From: Ramlibacter agri
GTDB taxonomy: Bacteria > Pseudomonadota > Gammaproteobacteria > Burkholderiales > Burkholderiaceae_C
Reading direction: 5' to 3'
Assembly: GCF_012927085.1 (NCBI RefSeq)
Contig: NZ_JABBFX010000001.1
Coordinates: forward strand, 310,001 to 374,000
Length of the DNA stretch: 64,000 nucleotides
Position 1 is the first letter of the stretch. Each line of letters starts with the position of its first letter. A model generated the notes under the pieces. The model saw only the letters and a program-made list of their open reading frames with translations. It searched no databases and had not been told where the DNA came from. Below are positions 24,371 through 33,151 of the stretch, one piece after another. The position numbers and the translations under genes are program-made.

Positions 24371-24988
24371 ATGCTCGCGCCTGCCATCGCCAGCTTTCGA
24401 CCGGTCCCCCGGCGCCGCCTGGGAGGCATCGTGGTGGCCTTGCTGCTGGCCGGCTGCGCCGCGCCACGCGCCAGCGGCCCCTTGCCTGCCTACTCGCCGC
24501 CCGCCAGCGGCCCGGACGCCACGCTGCTGGTCCGCGTGACGCAGGCCGGCAGCCGCTACGTGGTGTCCGCCTTCCAGCAGCCCGTGAGCTGCTCGGGCCG
24601 GCGCCAGATCACCGCCGGCACCGAGCACGAGCCCGAGCGCGTGAGCACCCGGATCGCCGCCGACCGGCTGCAGACGGTGGCCGTGTACTTCGAAAGCGCC
24701 GACCACCGGCGCGCCTGCGAAGTGCTGCTGTCCTTCGAGCCCGCGCGCGGGCACACCTACCTGATGCGCAACCAGATGGACGGCCAGCAGTGCGGTGCCG
24801 ACATCGCCGAGGTCGGCGCCGGTGGCAGCGGCCGCGCGGTGCCCAGCCTGCAACGCCAGCGCCGCGGGCAGAACCTGGCGGACGACGCCTGCCAGCCGCT
24901 CACCAGCACGACCCTGCCCGGCACCGCGCGCCCGCAAGGCGGCGCCGCGTCGCTGGACGACTATCGCGACCTGCTGCCCAAGCCATGA
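24371..24988 (+). CDS. putative lipoprotein of unknown function
   Basis: 205 residues with a basic N-region (RPVPRRRLGG) and a hydrophobic stretch ending in the lipobox LLAGC (Cys29), so it should be acylated and membrane-anchored. The mature part starts Ala/Pro-rich, then has beta-strand-like segments (ATLLVRVTQAGSRYVVSAF, TVAVYFESADHRRACEVLLSF) and several Cys. No family was recognised. Its stop overlaps the start of the serine protease gene (ATGA), so the two proteins are made together and may cooperate in the envelope. Confidence 0.75.
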   Translation: MLAPAIASFRPVPRRRLGGIVVALLLAGCAAPRASGPLPAYSPPASGPDATLLVRVTQAGSRYVVSAFQQPVSCSGRRQITAGTEHEPERVSTRIAADRLQTVAVYFESADHRRACEVLLSFEPARGHTYLMRNQMDGQQCGADIAEVGAGGSGRAVPSLQRQRRGQNLADDACQPLTSTTLPGTARPQGGAASLDDYRDLLPKP

Positions 24989-26259
24989 AAACCCTCTGCG
25001 CCGCGCTCGTCCTCGCCAGCCTGTGGCCACACTGCGCGCAAGCGCAGGAGGCGACGCCGCAGCAGCTGTACCAGCGCCTGTCGCCCAGCGTGTGGCTGGT
25101 GCGCACCTTCGACCGCGACGGCGCGGCGCTGGCGGCCGGCAGCGCCGTGGTCATCGGGCCGGAGGCGCTGCTGACCAATTGCCACGTGCTGCGCCGCGCG
25201 GCCCGCATCAGCATCCAGAACGACAACGTCGCCCACGAGGCGAAGCTGCAGTACCTGGACCCGGAACGCGACCTGTGCCAGGTCAGTGCCCGCAACCTGC
25301 GCGCCCCGGCCGTGGAGCTGGGCGACAGCGACGCGGTGGCCGTGGGGCAGAAGGTCTACACGCTGGGCAATCCGCGCGGGCTGGAGCGGACCTTCAGCGA
25401 CGGCCTCGTGTCCGCGCTGCGGCGTTCGGAAGACCAGAGGCAGCTGCTGCGCATCCAGTTCACCGCGCCCATCTCGCACGGCTCCAGCGGCGGCGGCCTG
25501 TTCGACGCGGCGGGCCGGCTGGTGGGCATCACCAGCAGCGGCTTCGACGACGCGCAGAACCTCAACTTCGCCATCCCCATCAACTGGGTGCGCGACCTGG
25601 CGCAGCGCAGCGATGCGGCCCTGCAGGCGGCTGCGGCCGCCAAGGCGCAGGTGCCGGCCGCGACCGGCTCGTCGGACGTGAACGACGCCAACGCCGTCCC
25701 GGTGCTTCCGGGCTGCCGCGAGGAATACCGCCGATACATCGCCACCGCGCCGCCCAAGGCCTACGCCGTCAACACCGAGGGCAAGTGCGCGTGGGCTGCG
25801 GGCCGCGTCTCGCCGCGACCGCAGCTCAGCACCGCGAGCGACCCGGCGGTGCGCGCGATGGAGCTGTGCGTGGCTTGGCACCGCACGGGCTGCAGCCTGT
25901 ATGCGGTGGACAGCAAGGTCGTCTACAAGCCGGTGACGAGCGCTGCGCCGCCACCCGCACCCACCGCGCCTGCGCCCGCGCCGGGCCGGCGTGACGTGAA
26001 CGACGTCGCAGCCATCCCGGTCAACGAGAAGTGCCGCGACGAATACCGCAAGTTCGTCGACTCGGCGCCGCCGCGGGCTTTCGCGATCACGACCAAGGGC
26101 GATTGCGCCTGGCAGCGCACGCGCTCGGCCAGCCGGCCGCAGATCTCGGCCGACCCCGACCCCGCCGTGCGCGCCATGGCGATCTGCCGCGCCTGGTATG
26201 GGCCCGACGCGGGCTGCGGCCTCTATGCCGTGGACGACAAGCTGCTCTGGGTGCGATAG
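24985..26259 (+). CDS. exported trypsin-like serine protease with duplicated C-terminal domain
   Basis: 424 residues. A signal peptide (LCAALVLASLWPHCAQAQ) precedes a chymotrypsin-fold domain (about 22-215) with the triad His in LLTNCHVL, Asp in PERDLCQV and Ser in SHGSSGGGLF. After an Ala-rich linker come two homologous units of about 85 residues: DVNDANAVPVLPGCREEYRRY... and DVNDVAAIPVNEKCRDEYRKF..., each ending in a C-x-LYAVD-x-K-(V/L)-(V/L) motif, separated by a Pro/Ala linker. There is no PDZ domain, so it is not a standard DegP. It is translationally coupled to the preceding lipoprotein gene. Confidence 0.85.
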   Translation: MKTLCAALVLASLWPHCAQAQEATPQQLYQRLSPSVWLVRTFDRDGAALAAGSAVVIGPEALLTNCHVLRRAARISIQNDNVAHEAKLQYLDPERDLCQVSARNLRAPAVELGDSDAVAVGQKVYTLGNPRGLERTFSDGLVSALRRSEDQRQLLRIQFTAPISHGSSGGGLFDAAGRLVGITSSGFDDAQNLNFAIPINWVRDLAQRSDAALQAAAAAKAQVPAATGSSDVNDANAVPVLPGCREEYRRYIATAPPKAYAVNTEGKCAWAAGRVSPRPQLSTASDPAVRAMELCVAWHRTGCSLYAVDSKVVYKPVTSAAPPPAPTAPAPAPGRRDVNDVAAIPVNEKCRDEYRKFVDSAPPRAFAITTKGDCAWQRTRSASRPQISADPDPAVRAMAICRAWYGPDAGCGLYAVDDKLLWVR

Positions 26260-26288
26260 GAGAGCGGGGGCTTCGTTACCATCGCCCC

Positions 26289-27227
26289 ATGCCGGATCGC
26301 AAAGACCACCTCGACGCGCTCGCCACGACGCTGCTGCTTGCCTGCTGCCTGTTCTGGGGCTTCCAGCAGATCCTGATCAAGTCCACGGTGGGCGAAGTGC
26401 CGCCACTGTGGCAGGCCACGATCCGCTTCGTCGGTGGCACCGCGCTGTTGTGGCTGTGGTGCTGGTGGCGCAAGGTGCCGCTGTTCGAGCGCGATGGCAC
26501 CCTGGGCGCGGGCCTGCTCGCCGGCCTGCTGTTCGCAGGCGAGTTCACCTGCATCTACCTGGGCCTGCGTGACACAGCCGCTTCGCGCCTGACCGTGTTC
26601 CTCTACACCTCGCCTTTCGTGGTGGCGCTGCTGCTGCCGCGGCTGGTGCCCGCCGAGAAGCTGCGCCCGGTGCAGTGGGTGGGACTGGTGATCGCGTTCG
26701 CCGCCGTCGCCTTCGCCTTCAGCGAAGGCTTCGCCGGCCATGCCACGGCGCGCCAGCTGCGCGGTGATGCGCTGGCCCTGGGCGGCGGCATCTTCTGGGG
26801 CCTGACCACGCTGGTGATCCGCGCGACGAAGCTGTCGAACGCGAGCGCCGAGAAGACGCTGTTCTACCAGGTGGCGGTGACGTCCGCGGTGGCGCCGGTG
26901 CTGTCGCTGATGCTGGGCGAAACCTGGTCCTTCGCGTACTCAGGGCAGGCCTGGGGCTCGATCTTCCTGCAGACGGCGATCGGCGCCTTCGCCAGCTATC
27001 TCGCCTGGATGTGGATGCTGCGCCATTACCCGGCCACGCAGCTGTCGTCCTTCACCTTCCTCACGCCGGTGTTCGGGCTGCTGTTCGGCGTGCTGGTGCT
27101 GCACGAGCCGCTGACCTTGCAGCTGGTGCTGGCGCTGGCGGGCGTGGCGGTGGGGATCGTGCTGGTGAGCCGGAAGAAGCAGGCGGTGCGCAGCGGAGCT
27201 GCACACCCGACCGCAACGGTCCGCTGA
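26289..27227 (+). CDS. EamA/DMT-family transporter
   Basis: 312-residue inner-membrane protein with ten predicted membrane segments arranged as two EamA repeats (LLLACCLFWGFQQILIK in the first, GGGIFWGLTTLVIRATK in the second). The C-terminus is a basic tail. Drug/metabolite transporters of this type usually export amino acids or metabolites; specificity is not readable. The final codons overlap a 23-base palindromic sequence (27186-27208) that is nearly identical to the intergenic hairpin at 49111. Confidence 0.88.
   Translation: MPDRKDHLDALATTLLLACCLFWGFQQILIKSTVGEVPPLWQATIRFVGGTALLWLWCWWRKVPLFERDGTLGAGLLAGLLFAGEFTCIYLGLRDTAASRLTVFLYTSPFVVALLLPRLVPAEKLRPVQWVGLVIAFAAVAFAFSEGFAGHATARQLRGDALALGGGIFWGLTTLVIRATKLSNASAEKTLFYQVAVTSAVAPVLSLMLGETWSFAYSGQAWGSIFLQTAIGAFASYLAWMWMLRHYPATQLSSFTFLTPVFGLLFGVLVLHEPLTLQLVLALAGVAVGIVLVSRKKQAVRSGAAHPTATVR
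27186..27208. repeat. imperfect copy of the GGTGCGCAG hairpin repeat
   Basis: Matches the perfect hairpin at 49111-49133 at 21 of 23 positions. Here it lies inside the last codons of the EamA gene. Confidence 0.45.
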
Positions 27228-27229
27228 CT

Positions 27230-28219
27230 TCAGCTATCCGCGGTGAAGCCGATCGTCTTCACCAGCGGATCCCAAAGCTCCAGCTCCTTGCGCTGCATGG
27301 CGGCGAGTTCTGCCGGCGTCGAAGACTGCGCCTCCAGGCCGATCGCCGCCAGGCCCGCCACGACATCGGGCGCAGCCAGCGCGGACGCCAGCGCCGCGTG
27401 CAGGCGCTGCACCTGCTCCGGCGAGCTCCTGGGCGGCAGGTAGAAGGCGAACCAGTCGCGGTACACCATGTCCTTGAAGCCCTGCTCCACCAGCGTGGGC
27501 ACTTCGGGCGCGAAGCGGCTGCGCCTGGCGCCGGCGGTGGCCAGCAGGCGGCACTTGCCGGCCTTCACGAACTGCGTGAACTCGCCGACCGGGCCGCACA
27601 CCGCGGGCAGCTGGCCGCCCACCATCTCCTGGATCGCGGGCAGCGTGCCGCGATACGGCACCTGCTGCAACTCCACGCCGCCCGCGCGCCCCAGCAGCAC
27701 GCCCATGAAGTGCGCGATGGATCCGGCTGCCGGCACGCCAAAGCTGCCGCGCTTGGGGCTCTCCTTGGCCCAGGCGAGATAGTCGTTCACCGTCTTCACG
27801 CTGGCCGGCACCATGGGCCCGACGCCGAAAGCCAGGTCGAACACAGCGCCCAGCGACACCGGCGACAGGTCCGCCACCGGGTCGTAAGGCAGCTTCTTGT
27901 AGATGTGCGGGTAGATGCACAGCATCGACATCGGTGTCTGCAGCACGGTGGCGCCATCGGACGCGGCGGCCTTGACGTACTGCACGGCGATCTGGCCGCC
28001 GGCGCCGGTGCGGTTCTCCACCAGCACGGTGCGGGCGTAGCCCGGTTGCATCTTCTCGGCAGCGCGGCGGCTGATGACGTCGGCGGTGCCCCCGGCGGCG
28101 AAGCCGGTGATGATGCGCGCGGTCTCGAAGCCGGACTGCGCCCAGGCGCTGCGGCCCAGGGCGGCCAGCAGGCCGGCGGCGGGAACGGCGGCCAGGGCCT
28201 GGCGGCGGGATACGGTCAT
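27230..28219 (-). CDS. Bug-family tripartite tricarboxylate transporter binding protein
   Basis: 329 residues. A Tat-like signal (SRRQALAAVPAAG... ending SAWAQ) is followed by FETARIITGFAAGGTADVISRR and the conserved ENRTGAGGQIA loop, the Bug ligand-site signature. The start at 28219 is fixed by AGAGGAGACAAGC directly upstream. It is the distal gene of a minus-strand cluster with a Rieske oxygenase and a class II aldolase, 31 bases after the aldolase gene, and is therefore a candidate receptor for the aromatic or organic acid substrate of that oxygenase. No membrane components are nearby. Confidence 0.92.
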   Translation of the reverse strand: MTVSRRQALAAVPAAGLLAALGRSAWAQSGFETARIITGFAAGGTADVISRRAAEKMQPGYARTVLVENRTGAGGQIAVQYVKAAASDGATVLQTPMSMLCIYPHIYKKLPYDPVADLSPVSLGAVFDLAFGVGPMVPASVKTVNDYLAWAKESPKRGSFGVPAAGSIAHFMGVLLGRAGGVELQQVPYRGTLPAIQEMVGGQLPAVCGPVGEFTQFVKAGKCRLLATAGARRSRFAPEVPTLVEQGFKDMVYRDWFAFYLPPRSSPEQVQRLHAALASALAAPDVVAGLAAIGLEAQSSTPAELAAMQRKELELWDPLVKTIGFTADS

Positions 28220-28250
28220 GCTTGTCTCCTCTTTGAATGAACTGCAAGGG

Positions 28251-29033
28251 TCAGGTGGCGAAACCGGGATCCAGGTCCCAGGCCCAGCGCAACATCGCGT
28301 CCCAGAGCAAGGTGTTCTGGTCGCCGCGGCGCGCGGTGCGTTCGTATTGCTCCGCGGCGAGCTGCGCGATCTCGCTGCGCGGCTGCACCAGCGCCGCGCC
28401 GGTCGCCTGCGCGGCCACCTGCACCTCGCAGGCTCGCTGCAGCATGTAGTGCTCGGCGAAGGCATCGCCGACGCTGGGCCCGCACACCAGCAGGCCGTGG
28501 TTGCGCAGGATCATCACGTTGCGGTCGCCCAGGTCGGCGGCCAGGCGCTCGCACTCCTCGCGCTCCAGCGTGATGCCTTCGAAGTCGTGGTACGCGACGC
28601 GGCCCGTGTAGAAGGTCGAATTGAAGCTGAGGGGCAGCAGCCCGTCGCGCTGGCAGGACACCACCTGGCCCGCCGTCGTGTGCGTGTGCACCACGCAATG
28701 CGCGTCCGGCCGCGCCGCATGCACGGCGCTGTGCACGATGAAGCCCGCGGGGTTCACCGGCCAGGGGCTGTCGTCCACCTTGCGGCCGTCCAGGTCGATC
28801 TTCACCAGGTTGCCGGCCTTCACCTCGCGGTACATCAACCCGAAAGGGTTGATCAGGAAGTGCGGCGTGCCGGGCACGCGCACCGTCAAGTGGTTGTAGA
28901 TCAGCTCGTGCCACCCGAGCAGTGCGAACAGGCGATAGGCCGCGGCCAGTTCGCAGCGCTGCTGCCATTCGGCGGCTTCGCAGCCCGCAGGCCGATGCTG
29001 CTGGAACGCGTCGCGCAGCGCGCCCGGCGTCAT
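28251..29033 (-). CDS. class II aldolase/adducin-family protein
   Basis: 260 residues. The family metal site is visible: HSAVHAARPDAHCVVHTHTTAGQVVSC provides the His-x-His pair and LRNHGLLVCGPS the third His. Members act as aldolases or decarboxylases on phosphorylated or aromatic hydroxy acids (fuculose-1-P aldolase, HpcH-unrelated). The start ATG overlaps the stop of the Rieske oxygenase gene, so the two are translationally coupled. A second, distinct member of this family occurs at 56949 in the other catabolic island. The substrate is unknown. Confidence 0.9.
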   Translation of the reverse strand: MTPGALRDAFQQHRPAGCEAAEWQQRCELAAAYRLFALLGWHELIYNHLTVRVPGTPHFLINPFGLMYREVKAGNLVKIDLDGRKVDDSPWPVNPAGFIVHSAVHAARPDAHCVVHTHTTAGQVVSCQRDGLLPLSFNSTFYTGRVAYHDFEGITLEREECERLAADLGDRNVMILRNHGLLVCGPSVGDAFAEHYMLQRACEVQVAAQATGAALVQPRSEIAQLAAEQYERTARRGDQNTLLWDAMLRWAWDLDPGFAT

Positions 29034-30130
29034 GCGCCCAGCCCCACCTGGTGCGGCTTGCGCACGGCGATGGGCACAGGGGTTGCAGCCTGCTCGGACT
29101 GCTCCTTCGCGATCTGCGCAGCCAGCGTCCGGCGGAAGTGCGACAGCGCGGCGTCGGCCACCACGGCCTGCAGCTCGAAGCTGGGGTCCGCATCCAGCAC
29201 CTTCTGCTGCGCCTCGATCAGGTGCTTGTCTTCCAGGAAGCCTTCGATCAGGCTCTGGTGCAGCGAACGCGAGATGTTGTGGTCCTCGCCCTCGTAGTTG
29301 TTCAGGTAGGTCCAGAAGAAGTGCGTGGTGCTGCGCGTCTCCGGCGTCATGAACTGGCAATTGCGGTACTCGCGGCTGCCTTCGCGCTTGCCTTGCTCCG
29401 AGCCGCTGCCGGCCGGGGAGAACATCGACTCCAGGAAGAAGATGCCGGGGACGAACATGCGGCCGATGTTGCGGCGGTCGACCGGCTGGTCCTTCTCCGC
29501 CGCGGGCAGCACCTTGCGGTGGAAGGGCGGTGGCGCCGCGTTCATGTGCCAGCGCTCGACGCGGAAGCCGTCGTTCAGGCGTTCCACCGCCACCGGCTTG
29601 GTGACGTAGGCGTACTCCTCGGAGCCGCCCAGGGTCTTGGTGTGCACGAAGGCCAGGTGGGCGAAATCGCTCAGGTTGTCGACGATCAGCAGCCAGTTGG
29701 CGTCGTAGTGCATGTAGTCGGGAATGCCTTTCCACTGCGGGTCGCGCAGGTAGGGAAAGTCGACGATCAGCGCCGGGTCGGCCTGGTCCGGGTCGCCCAT
29801 CCAGATCCACACCAGGTGGTCCTTCTCGACGACGGGATAGCTCTTCACGCCGAACTTCTCGGGCACCTTGTCCTGGCCGGGGATCTGGATGCACTTGCCG
29901 CTGCTGTCGAACTTGAGGCCGTGGTACATGCAGCGCACGCAGTCGCCCTCACGGCGCCCCAGGTGCAGCGGCACGCCGCGGTGGCAGCAGCGGTCGCGCA
30001 GCGCGACGACCTTGCCGCTCTCGGACTTGTAGAGGAGCACGGCCTCCTCGAGGATGGTGCGGGGCAGCATTTTCCCGTCCAGCAGTTCATGGTCCCAGGC
30101 GGCGACGTACCAGCAGTTCTTCAGAAACAT
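29030..30130 (-). CDS. Rieske non-heme iron oxygenase, VanA-like
   Basis: 366-residue oxygenase component of the vanillate O-demethylase/phthalate oxygenase type. The Rieske [2Fe-2S] ligands are C48-x-H50 (CCHRGVPLHLG) and C67-x-x-H70 (CMYHG); the mononuclear iron site is DNLSDFAHLAFVH near residue 150. ATG 30130 is preferred over an ATG four codons upstream because GGAG falls eight bases before it. No ferredoxin-reductase partner (VanB) is adjacent. Probable action is O-demethylation or hydroxylation of an aromatic acid; the exact substrate cannot be read. It is divergent from a LysR regulator. Confidence 0.9.
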   Translation of the reverse strand: MFLKNCWYVAAWDHELLDGKMLPRTILEEAVLLYKSESGKVVALRDRCCHRGVPLHLGRREGDCVRCMYHGLKFDSSGKCIQIPGQDKVPEKFGVKSYPVVEKDHLVWIWMGDPDQADPALIVDFPYLRDPQWKGIPDYMHYDANWLLIVDNLSDFAHLAFVHTKTLGGSEEYAYVTKPVAVERLNDGFRVERWHMNAAPPPFHRKVLPAAEKDQPVDRRNIGRMFVPGIFFLESMFSPAGSGSEQGKREGSREYRNCQFMTPETRSTTHFFWTYLNNYEGEDHNISRSLHQSLIEGFLEDKHLIEAQQKVLDADPSFELQAVVADAALSHFRRTLAAQIAKEQSEQAATPVPIAVRKPHQVGLGA

Positions 30131-30221
30131 CGAAGGCTCCATTGCGAATGGCGCGATGCTAGGAAGCGGGAGCCGCCGGATCAATGGCCTGGGCTGGCCG
30201 CTGTGTTCCAATTCCTGGACA

Positions 30222-31109
30222 GTGAACTGGGACGACTTCGATGCCTTCTGCCAGGTGGTGGACCACGGCGGCTTCAGCGCCGCGGCGCGCGCGCTCGACC
30301 GTCCCAAGTCCAGCCTCAGCGCCTCGGTGGCACGGCTGGAGGCCGAGCTGGGCACGCGCCTGCTGGAGCGCACGACGCGGCGCTTCCGCCTGACCGACGC
30401 CGGCGAATCGCTGTACCGCGACATCAGCAAGCCCTTCGCGCAGCTGCGCGAACATGCGGTGGATGCGCTGGCCAAGGGCGTGGCCGTGCAAGGCACCTTG
30501 CGTGTCGCCGCGCCTTACGAGTTCGGCGCGCACCACCTCGCATCGGTCGCCTGCCGGATGATGAAGGACCATCCGCAGCTGCGCGTGCACGTGGACGTGG
30601 AGCACGCCCGGGTGGCGCTGTTCGAGCGCAACTGCGACCTGGTGTTCTCGGCGATCGAACACAGCTTCGCGCCGTCGACCGTCGTCACCAAGCGGGTGTA
30701 TTCGCTGGAGCGCGGCCTGTTCGCCTCGCCCTCGCTGGCCAGGCCGGAACTGGCGCGGCCGGAGGACCTGAACAGCGTGCCGTTGCTCGCAGGCGCCGAC
30801 GACACGGCCTGGGCTTTCCGGCACGCGGACGGCAGCACGGCCGAACTGGAGGTGCGCAATCCGCGGCTGCGCAGCGGCAACGCGGGCGTGCGCCTGGAAG
30901 CGGCGATCGCGGGCCTGGGCGTGGCCCGCATCACGGGCACCTTCTGCGCGCAAGCGGTGGCGGAGGGCAAGCTGGTGCAGCTGCTGCCAGGCTGGCAGAG
31001 CGAGCCGCTGCGGATCTATGCGCTGTTGCCGGGGCGCAGGCTGGTGCCGGCGAAGGTGCGGAGGTTTCTCGAGCTGCTCGAGGAAGAGGCGAAGGGGACC
31101 TTGGCCTAG
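30222..31109 (+). CDS. LysR-family transcriptional regulator
   Basis: 295 residues from the GTG start at 30222, which gives the common short LysR N-terminus MNWDDFDAFCQVVDHGGFSAAARAL; an upstream ATG at 30156 would add a non-conserved extension. The HTH contains RALDRPKSSLSASVARLEAELG, and the effector domain resembles the CrgA-like group. It is divergent from the Rieske oxygenase-aldolase-Bug operon, with about 90 bases between starts, so it is the likely regulator of that operon. Its stop overlaps the stop of the convergent acetoacetate-CoA ligase gene by four bases. Confidence 0.9.
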   Translation: MNWDDFDAFCQVVDHGGFSAAARALDRPKSSLSASVARLEAELGTRLLERTTRRFRLTDAGESLYRDISKPFAQLREHAVDALAKGVAVQGTLRVAAPYEFGAHHLASVACRMMKDHPQLRVHVDVEHARVALFERNCDLVFSAIEHSFAPSTVVTKRVYSLERGLFASPSLARPELARPEDLNSVPLLAGADDTAWAFRHADGSTAELEVRNPRLRSGNAGVRLEAAIAGLGVARITGTFCAQAVAEGKLVQLLPGWQSEPLRIYALLPGRRLVPAKVRRFLELLEEEAKGTLA

Positions 31110-33103
31110 CCGCGCTTGCGCGCGAACTCCACGTACCAATCCAGGCAGCCCGGATTGGCCATCGCGTCACGGTTCACGACCTTTTCGATCGGCTGCCCCA
31201 GCAGCAGCTTCTTGATCGGCAGCTCCTGCTTCTTGCCTGACAGCGTGCGCGGGATCTCCGGCACCTGGAACACCGCATCGGGCACGAAGCGCGGGCTCAG
31301 TGCATTGCGGATCGCGCCACCGATCTTCGCCTGCAGCGCCGCATCCAATGCCACGCCAGGGCGCAGCACCACGAACAGCGGCATGTAGCTTTCGCGCCCC
31401 AGGTACTCCAGGTCCACCACCATCGAGTCCAGCACCTCGGGCAAGGCTTCCACCGCGCTATACAACTCGCTGGTGCCCATGCGCAGGCCGTGGCGGTTGA
31501 TGGTGGCGTCGCTGCGGCCGTAGATGATGCAGCTGCCGCCGGGCGCGATCTTCAGCCAGTCGCCGTGACGCCAGACGCCGGGGTACATGTCGAAATAGCT
31601 GGAGAGGTAGCGCTTGTCGCCCTCGTCGTTCCAGAAGTACAGCGGCATCGAGGGGATCGGCTTGGTGCACACCAGCTCGCCAACTTCGCCGATCACCGGC
31701 TCGCCGTTCTCGTTCCACGCTTCGACCGCGGAGCCGAGCATGCGGCATTGCATCTCGCCCGGCACCTGCGGCAGCTCGCGGTTGCCGCCGATGAAGGCGC
31801 CGGCGAAGTCGGTGCCGCCGGAGATGTTGCACCACCAGATGTCGTGCACGCCCACGCGCTCCATCTGCGCCGTGCCCCAGCGCTGCACGTCTTCCGAAAG
31901 TGGCGAGCCGGTCGTTCCCAGCGCCCGCACGGTCTTCAAGCCGGGAAACTGCGCCACGTCGACGCCGGCCTTCATGCAGTTGGCGAAGAAGGCCGCGCCG
32001 GCGCCGAAGAAGGTGACCCCGAGCTGCTCGGCGAAGCGCCACAGCACCGTCCAGTCCGGCTTGTCCTTGCTGCCCCCCGGGTTGCCGTCGTAGATGCAGC
32101 AGGTGGTGCCATTCAGCAGGCCGGCGGTCTGCGCGTTCCACATCACCCAGCCGGTGGAGCTGTACCAGTGGAAGCGCTCGCCCCAGTTGTTGCGGTCGTA
32201 GCTGCAGCCGATGTCGTTGTGCAGGCACTTCAGCGCCAGCCCCACCAGCACGCTGCCGCCGTGGCCGTGCACGATGGGCTTGGGCAGGCCGGTGGTGCCG
32301 CTGGAGTAGACGATCCACAGCGGATGGTCGAAGGGCAGCCACTGCGGCTCAAAGGCATCGACCATGGCGCCTTGCTGCACCGTCGCCTGCGCGAATTCCG
32401 TGTGCGGCGGCAATGCCGCATCGTCGCTGCGCAGCGCATGGTGCACGATGAGATGCGTGACGCTGGGCAACGCCGCCTTCAACTCCGCGACCACGCCGGT
32501 TCGGTCGATGTCGCGGCCGCCATAGCGCACGCCGTCGCAGGCGATCAGCACCTTGGGCTCGATCTGGCGGAAGCGGTCCAGCACCGCGTTCGTGCCCATG
32601 TCGGGCGCGCAGACGCTCCACACGCCGCCCAGGCTGACCACGGCGAGGAAGGCGACCATCGTTTCCGGGATGTTGGGCAGGTAGGCTGCGACCCGGTCGC
32701 CGGGCTGCAGGCCCTGCGCGCGCAGGTGCAGCGCCAGCGACGCGACCTGGCGGCGCAGCTCGGGCCAGGACAGCTCGCGCCGGTCGCCGCGCTCATCGAG
32801 GCTGACGATGGCGGGGAAGCCCGCCGCATGCGCCGGCTGCACGTGCCGGAACACCTGCTGCGCGTAGTTGAACTGCGCGCCTTCGAACCAGCGGGCACCG
32901 GGCATCTTCTCTTCGGCCAGCACGCTGCGGTGCGGCGTTGGCGACTGCAGCTCGAAGTAGTCCCACACGCTTTGCCAGAAGGCGCGCAGGTCGCGCACCG
33001 ACCACTCCCACAGCGCCTGGTAGTCGTCGAAGGCGAGGCCGCGTTCGGCCTGCAGCCAGTCCTGGTAGCGGCGGATCTGGGGAATGTACGGCGGCGTCTG
33101 CAT
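31106..33103 (-). CDS. acetoacetate--CoA ligase
   Basis: 665 residues, ANL adenylating superfamily. It has the AacS-type N-terminal segment (YQALWEWSVRDLRAFW, MPGARWFEGAQFNYA), the AMP-binding P-loop YSSGTTGLPKPIVHG near residue 270, GGTDF in the A5 region and the YGRSDATINRHGLRMGTSE hinge near 535, with the C-terminal catalytic Lys region LSGKKQELPIKKL. It activates acetoacetate to acetoacetyl-CoA in ketone body or PHB use. The gene is divergent from a cyclase-family hydrolase, 48 bases between starts, which suggests a joint pathway. The start is ATG 33103 with no stronger alternative. Confidence 0.93.
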   Translation of the reverse strand: MQTPPYIPQIRRYQDWLQAERGLAFDDYQALWEWSVRDLRAFWQSVWDYFELQSPTPHRSVLAEEKMPGARWFEGAQFNYAQQVFRHVQPAHAAGFPAIVSLDERGDRRELSWPELRRQVASLALHLRAQGLQPGDRVAAYLPNIPETMVAFLAVVSLGGVWSVCAPDMGTNAVLDRFRQIEPKVLIACDGVRYGGRDIDRTGVVAELKAALPSVTHLIVHHALRSDDAALPPHTEFAQATVQQGAMVDAFEPQWLPFDHPLWIVYSSGTTGLPKPIVHGHGGSVLVGLALKCLHNDIGCSYDRNNWGERFHWYSSTGWVMWNAQTAGLLNGTTCCIYDGNPGGSKDKPDWTVLWRFAEQLGVTFFGAGAAFFANCMKAGVDVAQFPGLKTVRALGTTGSPLSEDVQRWGTAQMERVGVHDIWWCNISGGTDFAGAFIGGNRELPQVPGEMQCRMLGSAVEAWNENGEPVIGEVGELVCTKPIPSMPLYFWNDEGDKRYLSSYFDMYPGVWRHGDWLKIAPGGSCIIYGRSDATINRHGLRMGTSELYSAVEALPEVLDSMVVDLEYLGRESYMPLFVVLRPGVALDAALQAKIGGAIRNALSPRFVPDAVFQVPEIPRTLSGKKQELPIKKLLLGQPIEKVVNRDAMANPGCLDWYVEFARKRG

Positions 33104-33151
33104 GGGAGGCAGCGTAGCATCGCGCACGAAGCCAGAACACAGGAGTTGCCC

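Noticed and set aside
28922..31240. 772-residue open frame on the plus strand
   Set aside because: Antisense to the Rieske oxygenase gene and out of frame with the LysR gene; composition is typical of a shadow frame.
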